64,000 nucleotides of DNA, taken from the NCBI GenBank assembly GCA_017562135.1, contig QEYB01001497.1, forward strand, positions 124,001-188,000, given 5' to 3'. Source of the stretch: Dipylidium caninum. Taxonomy: Eukaryota; Platyhelminthes; Cestoda; Cyclophyllidea; Dipylidiidae. Every line of letters starts with the position of its first letter. Position 1 is the stretch's first letter. A model generated the notes under the pieces. It did not search any database and had not been told where the DNA came from. It saw only the letters and a program-made list of their open reading frames with translations. Below are positions 23,318 to 35,800 of this stretch, piece after piece. The position numbers and the translations under genes were made by a program.

Positions 23318-26300
23318 TTGACTTTGTGAATGCTAACACTCCCCACTTAGTTTGCGCTAGTAAGTCAACTTTGTTTATTAAACACAATCGGGCGATGTTT
23401 ATGTCAACCGCTTTTCGCGGTAGGTCACGGTGCGTTACCAAAGTGGATGTTTGTCACGATGACAGGCAGAAATGTGACCGCTGAAAGTGGACGTGCTGGA
23501 ATTTCGTACCTCCACGCTGAGGCGGTCTCAGCCTCATACAGCTAGAGAGCTGAGGAAAGCGGATCTTTTTGACGATACCGAGCTGCCAGGGTCTCGTTTA
23601 AACCGAAACTGCACAGTTAAGTGCTTTCGACGGCGTCTGTCAGACCGACTATGGGCAAAGACCAGCTTTTTTGCCCGTCCACCCCGAGATTGAGCCCAAG
23701 TGATGCGGAAAAAGTTCTCCGTTGGTCAAACAGCAGAGCGCCGTACCGTCTGAATTAGCGGTTGTCAATTGTCAAGAGAGGCACACAATTTCCTCCCGCT
23801 TTTTCTCTGTTACGAAGCACATCTTTCCATGACCGTTCCTTTTTCTCCCGTACCAAGGTCGGATTTCGGTCCTTTGTGACGTTAGTTCGCGATAATTTAC
23901 ACTAACAGGTTGGGAGAGACGAAGAGGAGCCATCTGAACCAAGAAAATTTTGAAAATTTTCCCAGGACAATGGAACTTCCAGATTTGTGTGACCATCCGC
24001 CCTCTTGTGAATTTCAGTGATGCGAAGGCTTGGAGAGGTTTTATGTCCTCTCCTCTCTTTGCGATATTCACTCTCGGTTGGGCCTTGTTCCTCAGAACCT
24101 GAAGACTCCTGTCTTGAAGAGAGCCTTTTGACAATCGAAAAGGGGACGAGACAAACGCCAGTGAAAGCCTGGCTTCGTTTCACCTGTCCAAGTGACACCT
24201 CGTGGAGGTCGGAGGTCACCTCGAATTCGCGGAGGGTGTGGCAGGGCAATCCAACGCTCGTCCATCCTCTGCTCGCGTCTTCCACCATCGGCCACATCCA
24301 CAGCGACGTCTCTTGGACGTGGGAGCCGCCGTCCTCTTCAATCGCCTGTCCGGGAGGTGTCTTGGACCGGCTGAGCCGCCGTATGGAAGGCGAGCAGCAA
24401 ACGACCGGAGCCGATAAATTGCGGACACTGCAAAACGACCAGGAATGACAATGTGGAAGTCTATCATATTCGATGGCCTACATACCTCATTCCGTCTACA
24501 AAAGGTGCTCCTCGCTATATTTTAGTTCATGCGTCGCCTTTTCCAGACGAGAATTGTCCACAATGTGATGGTAGAGATTAGACAATCATTGTATGCACAC
24601 ACTTCGGTGCGTGATTTATTGCTCGCTGATAGGACCGTTGAGTCCGTGACAGGTTGAAGAGCCGAGAAAGGCCACAGGGATGAGGTGGGAGGAAGATAAA
24701 TTCACCGGCAACCCCGTGGTCAGCGAGGCGGTCACTCCCCGCCCTCCTCCCCCTTTTACGGTCTCTACAACGAGGGGAGTGTTCGCTTACCAGTTACTGC
24801 GTTGTCTCATGGATAAACTTTCTGATAAAGTATGAAGCTCACGGGGACGCATTAAAAGCGAGGAAAAAGTCTGCCCAGTCGGTGGAGTATTGTCTGCGCA
24901 GTCTCTTGCCTCGGAGTGCATTGTCGAACCTTTCCACTATTCACTAGGTCAAATATTATTACTGAGGAGACGCGGTGTTGATGGCTGGGAGGTGAAGGAA
25001 GCGCCGGAGATTGTCTTTGCACTATCCCAGGAGCGTTGGACCACCGAAATCTCGGGAATAAGTCACCTTGAAATCTCGGCTCAAGTCTTTTCCCGTGAGA
25101 ACAGCTTCCCAGACTACACGTAGTTCTGTTTAACTTTGAAGAGTTGAGGCTCGTCGGTGCAACCGAGCCGCGAAATGTCCTAAGAGGCGGAGAAACTGGA
25201 CAACAGTGGCCGAAGTCCTCCTTGTCACGGATTTTCTGGTGTCACTTACGTGGCTCGAACAATTATTGTTTCCACGGAACAAATTAAAAGAGTTGAGAGG
25301 ATCGGCACACTCTGTAATGGCGAATGTAGCAAGCAAGTCGACGGAACGCGGATGATCAAGAATTTTTTCGGCCAAAGTGAAGGACAAAAGCGAGGTCTCC
25401 ATGCAACCGAATATTTCAGGAAGAGAAATCTGCATCTGCATCCACCGGATGATCTTGGCCTGCCATTCCGGTGGCTTCGTTTAAGTCGCGGCGGGGACGA
25501 AGGTGCACCTTCCCCCCCACCAGACTCCTCCACTGGGCGATAAGTCAGGAGTTTCTGCAGCTGGCTATTGCTCGGCAACAGTCGCGCTAATCAGGCGAAG
25601 AAAGGTCTCCTAATGAATAAATTTGGCTAATTGCTTTGTGCCTTGAAGGCATAAAGCAATTTCTTTCCCGTCGACGTGGGGGGGGGTTTGTGAGGGGGAG
25701 GGAGAGGGGAGAGACAAAAGGTTCGCTTGATCGCACACACCGAAGTCCTCTTGATGGTTATTCAATGCCCGTCCCCCTCATCGAAATTTACATAATCGTC
25801 ATCATCCTGGCCGTCGGCCAAATTTCTCCCCACACACTCTCGATGCAAATATGCATCAGCGAATGTCATCCGACTTTAATTTTACGTCTTCTAAAGCGGC
25901 AAAGTTCACACACACCCACTCCCTCCTCCTCCTTCTGATTACCCAGCCGTCATCTCCACTCCACCGCCGCCCTCCCGTCCTCTCTCACAATTGCATAGGA
26001 AAGAAAGCCTCTTCGGCCATTGTGCCCTCGACGGGGCGTGGCAGGGCGTGGCGGGGCGGAGAGTAGAGCGAGTGCACCGGAGGGATTCAAAATTTCCACC
26101 TTCGATTCCTCCTCGCCCCCCCTCCCCCTCCGGGTACTATTCGTAGCTTCAACACTAGAGGGAAAAAGCCTCTCGAGGAAGTTCATGATCAGGTCAGGTG
26201 GCTCCGACTGCTGCCACCAGGTAGGCTTTAATAGCGGCGGTGCGAAATACATCGGCACCGAATGTTGTAGACACGGAATGAGACAGGCAAAATGACTTCT

Positions 26301-27349
26301 ACCCGAGGCAAATTAAACAGTCTTCGTTTTTTAAGTGGCTCTGGTGTTATCGCAACTGGCGATTTTACTGCTGTTGTGTGTGTGTACTTTATAGTGGACC
26401 AGAAGAAATTGCCTCCATTTATCCCCCCGGTTGGTGTACTTTTCCCGTCAGTTTACAGTGTGTCTGTCTGGAGGAGCAGACTCTGTCCGCCGAGGCCCCT
26501 CCGCCTGGTCCGAGGGCCGCCTCCCCGTAAACCCACGTCTTCCTCCATTCCCATCCTGACGTGACAACTACACGAAGGCACTAATGCGGTTGTGTGGTCG
26601 CCGAGGTTACATGGTGTTGCAAGCGATTAGCATCGCTCGGTTGTCGGCAGCCCTCACCGCCGACATTAGGCGGGACGGTAGACCTGAGTGTAGTCGAAAT
26701 TATAAGGGGGGGAACGGAGGTTCAGAAAGGGAGCTTCCTTCTCCCCAGTGCGCAACTCGAGGCTGGGTATTTCAAAAAATGAATTTGGGAAAATATTCCC
26801 CCACCGGAGGCTCAGTACCTCCCCTTGAGACGGAGTGTCTCAAATTATAAACCAACTAAAGTACACATTTGCGTTAAGAACGACTCGAGTATGCCTGGGG
26901 GGAATAGCCGGAGAAGGTGGCGATGTCCGAGGAGTGTGGTGAATAATTAATGACGCTGTCTTCTGTGGCCACCCACAAAAACTGGGAGTTAGTGCTTCAA
27001 ACGAGTTTACACACCAATCAGCAAGAGCCTCCCCGCAAGACGACGAAGCTCGTCCACTTTTGATAAAGGTGAGACAGGCTTTCGGGTCCTCGTGACCTCG
27101 TAGAAGCAGCCACTGGCCACTCGACTCTCTTGAATGGGGCAATGATCTGCGGCTTTTACGTTGGAAACTATGAAATGAGCCTTCTTGTTTAGTCAGCGCT
27201 CAGCTGCGACGGTGTGAGATACATTGTAACGTGTGCTTGATATTTCCATTTATAAATTTTAATTATATCCTTCTTACGCCTTCTTGTTTGTAACCTATTT
27301 CTATTTCATTTTTCGTCGAAAGTGGATGGAAACAGAATCTGATTTGCAT

Positions 27350-27763
27350 CTACTTGTGAATCAGATCGCGGCAGCTCAAGCTTGAAGACACATGATTGCG
27401 GCATTTGAAGGTGGAGTTACGGACGACGATGGTGGAATTGGGTGCCCACACGCGGCCATTCGTGAACTCGGCCATGCATACGGCTGGGCTGTCGAGGGTT
27501 ACTGCGACATTCCTGTGGGGCTTCTTTGCCGCAGCCTTCACCTGCCTCTTATTTACCACGGCAACGCTACCAACAGCCCGTTGCATCTGTTGAACCACCC
27601 TTCCAATCACCGAGCCTTCCACCAACATTGTGGACGCAGGAACTTGCGTTGTGGGAGTCTAACGGTTGAGCAAGGACGACAGGATGTCAGAAGTCGTGGC
27701 AGTCATGATAGAAAACTTCGAATCAAGTTTGAGCAGGTGGCAGCGAATAACCTCTGGGACTGA
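27350..27763. other. Unassigned region open on both strands
   Basis: A plus frame (27392-27763), a shorter plus frame with a hydrophobic stretch FLWGFFAAAFTCLLF, and a minus frame (27628-27350) with two N-S-T sequons all overlap. The minus frame has a less biased composition (VEGSVIGRVVQQMQ, NGRVWAPNSTIVV) than the usual GC shadows. I do not recognise any family and cannot decide the strand. It could be an exon of an unrecognised gene or chance. Confidence 0.2.
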
Positions 27764-28139
27764 TGATGTGGAGGAAGAACTTCACCATCCTCCTCGTGGA
27801 AAGGCCTCGTCTTCGGGGGAGCTGGGATCTGCCCACCCGATGATTATTCCATAGAGATGAGATCACCCTAAGAAAGGTGGCACTCCGGGAGACGTTATTT
27901 GTAGCCGTTTTCGTTTCTCACCACCGCTGGCCGAAGTCACCTTCCAGGCGGCTCTGCCGTCAGCGATGCGAGACGAGAGGGAATGAGAGAGCTTGGGGAG
28001 GTAACAAAAAGGACGCTTAAAGCTGCAGACACTGAATGAGCCGTGGAAGAGGAAATTGACGAAAACTGATGTCCTGTGGACGTGGAGATCATCTACAGTG
28101 TCTCCAATACCAGTCTGTTGCCCTAGTCTATTAGTGTCA

Positions 28140-29235
28140 ATGAGCATGTCTGAACAGGCCGTTTTGATGGGTCGTCTTGACTGTCTGTCCAAACAGCGCT
28201 CGAGTTCTCGCCTTCCGTCGACTTCGTGCGACGCCAACTTTCGTGCGCCTCTCCTCTTGAGCCATGGAGCGAAGCACAGCGAGGCCCGAGGAATAACCAG
28301 AACCGCAGTTGGACAGACGCCGTAGTCGGTGAGTGAGCAGCCAGGCGTTAAGTCTACGAGACAGACGACAGACAATGTGGCTCGCAGCCTCGTTTGGCCG
28401 CCTGCCAGTAATTTGGTGAGCTTATAATGCCTCAAATGTGAAGAAAATCAACAAATGGAATGGCGGGGTGGGGAGGGCGGAGGAATGTCTGAACAGGCCG
28501 TCTTGATGGGCGGAGGACATGACGCATTCCCTCTACGTCATCCTGACTGTCTGCCACAACGGCGCCCGAGTTCTCGTCCTCCCCGACGTCGTGCAGGCCC
28601 AAATTTCTCCCGTCCCTTCATCAAACATCCACAGTATGTCTTGAACGAAGCATCGGAACTCCGTGAGGCCCGAGGGATAACTGGGACTGCAGTTAGATAG
28701 ACGCCGTGGTCGGAGGTGAATGAGCAGCCAGAAGTTGAGTCTACGAGGCAGACGACGTGGTTTTCAGCCTCGTTTGGCCGCCTGTCAGTCAGATGCTGAG
28801 CTTCTAGTGCCCCAAATGTGAGGAGATCGACAAATGGCATGCCGGGGTTGGGGAATGTCTGATAGACGGACGACATGTCAATTTTCCTCTGAGTCGTCTC
28901 GACTGTCTGCCAAGGCAGCGCTCGAGTTCTCGCTTTCCGTCGACATAGACGTCGACGTCGTGCAACGCCAATTTTCGTGCGTCTCTTCATCCAACATGCA
29001 CACACGGACTTGAGCGATGAAACGAGGCACAGCGAGGCTTGAGGAGTAACTGACACCGCAGTTGGACAGGCGCCGTGACTGGAACCGCGTGAGAAGCCGC
29101 TGAGTCTTTGAGTCTACGCGACAGACGACAGACGACGCGGTTCTCAGCCATGTTTGGCCGCCTGCCTGTCGGGCGCCGAGCTTATAATGCCGTAAAAGTG
29201 GGGAGATCACCAAATAGCCCGGCGGGGTGTGAGGA
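28140..29235 (+). repeat. Tandem array, three diverged units of about 340-380 bp
   Basis: Three successive units share landmarks: ATGTCTGA(ACAGGCCG) at about 28143, 28485 and 28854, then GCGC-CGAGTTCTCG, CAGTTGGACAG-CGCCGTG, TTTGGCCGCCTG, and an end block GAGCTTATAATGCC (28418, 28798, 29178). The units are clearly related but differ by substitutions and indels. Minus-strand open frames over the units have repeated short peptides. No known mobile-element protein is visible. Confidence 0.88.
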
Positions 29236-30389
29236 GTAGGCACGTTGAAAGGCTCACTGGGATAATGAAAGCCTCAAGGCAGACAGATTAAGGTGACTTT
29301 AGTCTGATAAATTTTCTCACTTCAATAATTACCAGTTAACCGGTTAAAAGGGTTAATACGACAAATTAGTCAACAACAACACCAAAAGAGAGAGTAATTT
29401 TTCCTGCTTTTGTTAGCGCAGTTTTTTCGCCTCGACGGCCAAAGTGGCCGCCTCGACGGCGGCGGAGGTGGGCGACGCGAGCTGCGTGAAACCCTCCCCC
29501 GTCGTCTGCTGTCCGTCGAGGTGTGAGATGAGGACGTCACTTGTCTGAGAAGGTTGAGCTGGAGGACGAATTGCCCTCGACCAAGGCTGCTGGACCGTGG
29601 ACATTCCAGACCCATCGGAAGTGACCGACTTGTAACCTCGAGGCTGCTAATTCACTCGAATGAGGTGGATATGGGAGGGAAGACGCCGAGGGGGCGCGTG
29701 GGGAGGCGAGAGGAGGGGGGAAATGATGTATTTCCTCTCCGGGCTCACCATTCGCTCTAAAAGCAGTCTCCCATTGCAGCCCATGACGGTGAAAGCCTTA
29801 TCGCCAGCCAAATGTCCAACCTGTCGTATTGATGGCTCTTTTGCGTGTGAGCTAAAAAAAATTGCTCAGTGAACCAGAAAATTGTCCGTGGGAATAGTGT
29901 CCACATGGTAGAGAGATTTCTTTCTCCCCTCGCCCCCCGCCCACCTCGGCTTTCGGCCGCCTCGCCTCGCTCCGCTTCGCCCCCGTCATTGTGTCCCTCC
30001 CGCTTGCCCGCCCGCCCGCCCGTCCTCCCCTGTCCGCCCTGACAGTCTCTCGCAGGTGTACCATATCGCAGGCTGCAATAACGACGAGGCAACTGTTCTC
30101 AGACCTCCTCGTGGTAGTTGCGCCAGACGACCTGCCGCGCGCGGTTATCGCGGCGCTGTGCGGTGTAAGACCCTCCGAGGCGGACCAGGCCTCGGGGGAT
30201 GAGGGTAGGTACGCCGGAAATCCGTGAGGGGGAAGTAAAACAAAATCTCGGGTGGGTCAAGAGAAAGGGACAGAGGAGTTGCCTGAGGGCGGTAAACAAT
30301 ACGGCCAAAAGGGGGCGTGTGAAACCTCAAGGAACTCGCACACGTAGGATTTGTGTGCTGGAACCTGCCAAATAGACCAAACTATGGAG

Positions 30390-30900
30390 CTCTGAAATCT
30401 CATTTATTGACATCTATGACATTCTGCCAAAGTAAAGTCGTTATTTTTAGAGTTAATAAATAATTCATTGTCTGCTGTAACACAACTTTGGTTATTTCAC
30501 TTTTCACTCTCTCAAAAATGACTCAGTCGGCTGTTGAAGTATCATGTGAATTGGAAGGATGTGGTGAAATGTCATCTTGTCAACAGGAATCAAAGCTTTT
30601 CGTGGTCGTCGTAGCTTCATTTTTGCAATGGAAACCATGAACGGGCGGACATATGAAACGGTGAAATATTATTTATTCTCTTCACTCCACATTATAATTT
30701 CCGTTGACATCTGTGACATTCGGCCAATGATTGGACAGGTTGCGTGGGCTTTTCTATAGGAGAATCTTTATTTTGGAGTTAATGAATGATTTATTTTGTC
30801 TTGTAACATCAATTTGGTTGTTTCCATTATTTCGCAAAAGGGTAATCATCGGTCGGCTGTTGAAATGCTGAGTGAATATGGAGGAGGAGGAGGTGAGATG
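30390..30900 (+). repeat. Two copies of a dispersed ~230-bp repeat
   Basis: Copies at about 30390-30590 and 30655-30900 share TTGACATCT(A/G)TGACATTC, TTTT-GAGTTAAT(A/G)AAT, GTAACA-CAA-TTTGGTT, TCGGCTGTTGAA, GTGAAT and ATGTCATCTTGT. Related sequence recurs inside the inverted-duplication arms (see 31600-31850 and 32400-32640), so the family predates the duplication. No coding frame. It could be a degenerate non-autonomous element. Confidence 0.65.
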
Positions 30901-31199
30901 TCATCTTGTTACTTTATTTAGCAGGAATTGAAGTCTTTTTGTGGTTCTCTTGCGTTGTCCTCATGCCGTAATGCCAGTTTTTTCTGCTTCCTAAATTCCT
31001 CCTCATGTCCAGCACTAGTTGAACCCTCGGCGAAGGCAGGACTCCGCCGCTCGTGAGGGTTTTCCTCTTGGTTGGAAGGAAGAATGAACCATCACTCCGT
31101 GGCTTTTCCACCAAATTGTGGTGAAGTTTTCACCTTAGGATTGTGTCTGAGGGGTGCAATCGCGTCTACCCACTCGCCCCACCGTTTTTGGTCTCCCCT

Positions 31200-31386
31200 T
31201 AACCGAATTCGCCATCTACTTCTACGTGCAACCGGCCATCTGTTTGACCGGTTTCGTCTTGAACATCATTAACTGTCAAATCTTTCGCAAACCGGATTTT
31301 GTGGGACCGGCGTACAAAATGGTGATCGCGTTGTCCGCCACCGACGCCACCACTCTGCTCTCCACCCTTCCACTGGGCTTTCAAAG
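31200..31386 (+). pseudogene. Orphan copy of GPCR exon 1 (TM1-TM2)
   Basis: The plus strand encodes the same TM1-TM2 segment as the left-arm exon, with TEFAIYFYVQ, GFVLNIINC and ALSATD, and it retains the CAAAG|GTGAGT donor. The exon is truncated at its 5' side by the duplication border. The new upstream sequence happens to stay open but has no acceptor. No TM3-TM7 exon is found downstream on the plus strand in this window, so it is most likely non-functional unless spliced to something unseen. Confidence 0.75.
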
Positions 31387-31599
31387 GTGAGTCCTGCCGA
31401 GTTGCGTGGACACGCTTCCGCGCTTCCACTCGCCTTGAAGTGGCCTTTCCCCACCGCCTGTCAGTCGACTTGCCCACTTTGGCAGGCGGACAGGCAGGCG
31501 GACAGGCAGGCGGGCAGGCCGAAGGCTCGTATTAGGCTGGAAATCATGAAATGGGCATTGCATAGAAGTAGACAATAGAAAGCCCAAATTTTAAAAATA

Positions 31600-32800
31600 T
31601 TTCCTGTAGTCAAAGTGGAACAATTCCCATTGGCATGTGCGGTATTCTGCCAACGACTGGACGAGTCAGATTTCCTTTTTTTAAGGGAAAATCCCAATTT
31701 TTAGAGCTAACAAATCACCCGAAGTCTTCCAATCTCACTTTGGTTGCTGATCCACTTTTTCCTCGTCTAAAAATGATTCGCGACCACGAAACAGCTATTA
31801 ATCGGTCGTGGGTGGAAATGTCGCGTGAAATGTCACCGAGTGGAGACGTTGTTTGACTTGTCGAGGGGAGTTGAAGCCCCGCGCTCGCGGTGTGTCGCCC
31901 TCGTGCAGCAGTGCTGAGTCGCGGCGAGGGAGCAATGCGGTTCGTTTTCAATTCCCACGCTTCTTCTTCCCATGCCGACGTCAGTTCCCGCACGGCAGTG
32001 GGAGGACTCGGCGGCTGCTGTGCGCCTCCGTCCGGTGGTAGGAAGGAAGGCAGGCAGGCAGGCGGGCGGGCGGACGGACGGGCGGACGGGCAGGAACGGT
32101 GGACAATCACCGTGTGGACACTCTGCCATACTGCGGAGATAATGTTCTCCTTTTGACCAAATCACACCTCAGTCTGCTCCCACCGTCTGCCATTCGACTT
32201 GCCGAGCTTGGCAGACAGACAGACAGACTGGCCGGCAGGCAGGCACGCGGGGCGGGCGGGCGGCGGGGGGCGGGCGGCGGCGGGGCGGTGGGCGGACAGA
32301 CAAACCCAACGCGTGTGCGAGGCTGAGAACCCCGAAATGAGCGTCAAATAGAATGGGGGGGGGGGGGGGAATAAAAAGCCTCACTTTTAGCCTTTTTTAT
32401 TGTCTTCATTGGAAGTAGTTTCCATTGGCATTTACAATCTTCTGCCAACCAGTGGGCAAAGCGTATTTGACCTTTGGGAGAAAAACCTTTCCTTTTAGAG
32501 GTGAGAAACCACTCAGCGTCGCTTGTAATATCATTTTGGTTGGTGACGTTTCTTCTCTCAAAAACAACTCCCAGTGGTTGAAATGTCAAATGTCGGGTGA
32601 ATATGGAGGGTGTTTGGTAAAAGTGAAACGTACACAGTCCAAATTGTGGCGTCATTAATTTATTTTCTGAGTGAGTCGGAATAATTTTCGATTGGCATGT
32701 GTGACTTCGGACGAGTCACTTTTGCCTTTTCTTTCGCTTTTATGATATCCTTCTGCTAATAGAAGGTTCTTTCTCATGAAAATAATGATTCGTGATTAGG
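31600..32800 (+). repeat. Dispersed-repeat copies inside the right arm
   Basis: Within the right arm, blocks at about 31615-31850, 32400-32640 and 32690-32790 share CCATTGGCAT-TG, TTCTGCCAAC, TTTTAGAG-TGA/CTAA, TTTGGTTG-TGA and a GTCG(G/C)GTG-A end with the copies at 30390-30900. Mirror copies exist in the left arm (about 5010-5400 and 6000-6190). Spacing between copies is irregular. Confidence 0.55.
32356..32370. repeat. Poly-G tract
   Basis: Homopolymer of G whose mirror is a poly-C tract near 5426-5440. It is one of the few places where the duplication arms differ in length. Confidence 0.8.
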
Positions 32801-35800
32801 GGAAAAGGCAATGATGGGCGCGAGAAAGCCCGGAGGAAGGCGGAGGACGCGGCAAATGTCCTCCTGCAGAGCGGCTGTTTCGCCGGTCGACGCGGGTCGC
32901 AGCGCCACGTCGGTCGTCGTGTGTTGTCCGACCGACCGAGCGAGCGGCGCTGCTCGCTTTTCATCCATAAATTTCTTCGTCCGCGTCGCATCACTTCGAG
33001 GCGTGGCAGTGGGAGGTCCTCGCCGCTGTTGCGAGGAAAGGAACGAAGGAGGGCAAGGAAGGAGGGCGAGGAAGGAGGGCGGGAAAGAGCAGCGGACGAG
33101 CGCTTCTTCGCCACTCCGCCACATGGCCAAACTAGTGTTTTTCGACGAAATTACGGCTCAGGGGTGTGTCCCAGGGCTGTCGTGCCGTCTGCCCCTTGCT
33201 CGATCAGAAATGACGATTTGGTGCAAGAAACGGCGGCAATGGTGGAGGCGGAGGGAGGCGACGAGGAAGCGCCCTCCTTCCCGAAACCCTCGACCCTCCG
33301 CCGTTGGACCCTCCGCCGTTGCGGCAGTTGGGGCCGCCGACGCCTCCGAGTCAAAGCTTTTTTTCTCGTTCACACTCGAGTTCACGAATAGGCGAGCGAG
33401 CGCGCGCGTGTGTGTGTGTGTGTGCACCGCATTCCTCAGTCTTCGCCCCCACTTCTTCCTCCCGCCATCGACACGAGGCAGCGGTCTGCCTCGAGTCTCC
33501 CCGGCGTCACTCAACCTGCCAGAGCGAAGTTTGTTTGGAGAAACTTCCAGTGTTTTTGCCATTAATGGATCCACCCCCAACGCCTCATCAGTGTTTCTCC
33601 CCGTCGAGCAGCCGCGCTTCGAGTCACTCTGAAGCCTTACAGGAGAAGCAGGCGGCGAGTTGAGGTGCTGGACGAAAGAGCCCCGAGAAGAATCACCGCC
33701 GCTATCGGCCGAGAGGCGATGTTCTCTCCTCTCTGCCGTGTGTAATATGACCGTGGAGATGCCAAGAAGGGCATATAATTTCGCCCTTACCGGAGGGGGG
33801 TGGGCGGCGGAGGCGGGGTCGGAGGCGGAGGAAGCGCATGAAATAGGATATGTCCAAAGTCTGAGAGAAGCAACCGAGTGGCGTGGGCAACGATAAGTGA
33901 AAGGAAGGGCACGAAGCGTCCACTGGCAGTGTAGTTGTCGGATGATGATGATGCTGATGATGATATAGATGGGTATGTTTATCTTAAAATATGTTTACAT
34001 CAATTCACGACAGTGCTTCCCTGCAATGAGCGAGGCTGTGGCTTTACCGAATAGTTGAATTGAGGAGACCTTCTTCCTCTCTCTTTCTCTCTCTCTCTCT
34101 TTGCCCTTTCCCTGACCGGAAACCCGCATTTTGCACATAATAGAAATGCCCTCATTTATTCTCCCGATGGGCGCGTTTATGTACGTGGATGAGTGTGTGA
34201 CTTCGCCAGCAAAAGTCCACTTGTCGACGCATCATTCGCGTGTCAGGCCGCGGTGAACAATAAACACCGGGCCGAGGTCCTGAGAGGGGAGGAGGAGGGA
34301 AGGGGAGGGGATGGGCATTTTGCCCTTGTTGCACCGACAGACGTTGTATGAGGATTAACACGCTCTCCCGCCGCCCTCCGCCGGCATCGTAGCAACTGTT
34401 TGCCAGGCCATTATCCAACACGTCCATGCAGACAAATTGCGGCCAGCATGTTAGAGAGACGCACACCCTCGGCCTCAGTGGAGCGGGATTTTTAAAGGCA
34501 TTTGGAGGGAGAGTTCGGAAAAAATAGGCTTTTCCTCCTCCTCTTCGGCTTCTCCTCCTGCCAGTCAGCCTAATTATTCGGGCATTCCATCGAGACTGTT
34601 CTGATGGCCTAAAATGACTTGTCCACATTTCAGTGGCAGTTTCAAGCCGCACGAAAGAGGCGGATTTGAGTGGTGTGGAGGCGGAGGAGAGCTGGAACGC
34701 CGTCCACGAAGGCCACATTTTCTCGGAGTTACGAAACACTCCACGCGTAGTTGGAATGTCTTCTCGACTCTCGCCATTTCTGTTGGCAACAAAATGTTTG
34801 CCGATTTTACGTAGGAATGAAAATTCACGATTTTGGCTGAAAAATATCATCTTATTCTGTCGACTGCTCTCAGTTCGTGTCGATGAGCGGTTGTCAGCGT
34901 TCGGCGAAGTGTCAGGAGTCTTCATTGGTAGAAAATAGTTGATCTTTGCCAGCGGGAAACTGAATCCAGTGTGGTTTGGCATCATGAGGAGGCGTCAGAA
35001 GCTTTGCCGCTTGAGGAATTCTTCGTGGAATGACGAAATAAGTGGCAGTCCGAGGCAGACGCGCGGTCAGAGCCACAAGGCTGACGTGTCAACGCATCGC
35101 AGACCGCATCGTCCAGGGATTTTTGGCGAGCGATCAAAGGTGTGTGGCGACTCCACATCGCCGCGGTGGACATCAACACCTCTGCGAGCATCTGCCACTT
35201 CTGGTCGCCTCGCTCGAACTGCCTCGCTCGGTCTGGCGACCTGGTGACGAAGGCAGACGCTTCAAGTGACCGTGTGCATGTTTGGTAAAAGTTCGAAAGT
35301 GCCGACTTGCGTCTTGTGCTCCCCACCAAGCTGACAAGAGAACCGTTTGCCGGTGAGTCTCTGTCTTTGATGCCGCCTGAGTTGGCGTTGTTGCAACCTC
35401 TCCACTGTTCGTCGTCCGCTGCTTAGTCTTTGCTGAAATGGGTCCACTTCGCTGCCTTTCCGATGCCACGAGTCGCAGAAGCTGCTTCTGCCTCGCACCA
35501 AATGAATTTCCTCCCTTTGGCGAGGGATGCAGAAAGCGGGTTTCCTGACGCAGTCAAAGTTTTTTAACGTTTTCTGTCCACGCGTCTGAGCTCCTCTGCA
35601 GCAGCGCGTCTTTCCTGCTCCGCCAGTCCGAGTCGACAGTGGCCTCGAGAGAGGCGGGTCTCGTCGACTTCGGATGGAGGCGCCGCCCGATCGCCGGGCA
35701 AACTTCCTCGTGAAGCCTCACCGGAATGAAATCGGCCAAACCGCGTTGAACGACAGCGACTTTCTGCCAAGGCTCCATTCTCATCTGCCAAGGCGCACAA

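Larger units (their letters stand above)
23318..31199. other. Intergenic region upstream of the phosphatase
   Basis: Nearly 8 kb with no gene I can name. It contains a three-unit tandem array (28.14-29.23 kb), copies of a dispersed repeat (30.4-30.9 kb), and an unexplained both-strand open region at 27.35-27.75 kb. GC-rich frames such as those near 24.0-24.4, 25.1-25.6, 29.4-29.6 and 29.7-30.1 kb have no recognisable motif. The phosphatase promoter should lie just above 23317 but I see no diagnostic element. Confidence 0.5.
31200..33656 (-). repeat. Inverted duplication, right arm
   Basis: Reverse complement of 4134-6605. On this side the break again lies at the L-T-E-F codons of GPCR exon 1. 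Upstream sequence is unrelated to the left arm, apart from a few bases (CCC-TAACCGAATT). The far end is at about 33656, after AAGCAGGCGG. The two outer flanks share nothing obvious. The arms are near-identical, which implies a recent event or an assembly artefact. Confidence 0.95.

Noticed and set aside
34152..34985. 277-codon minus open frame
   Set aside because: No domain, repeat or splice context. Composition is mixed but unrecognisable, and neighbouring spacer gives frames of similar size.
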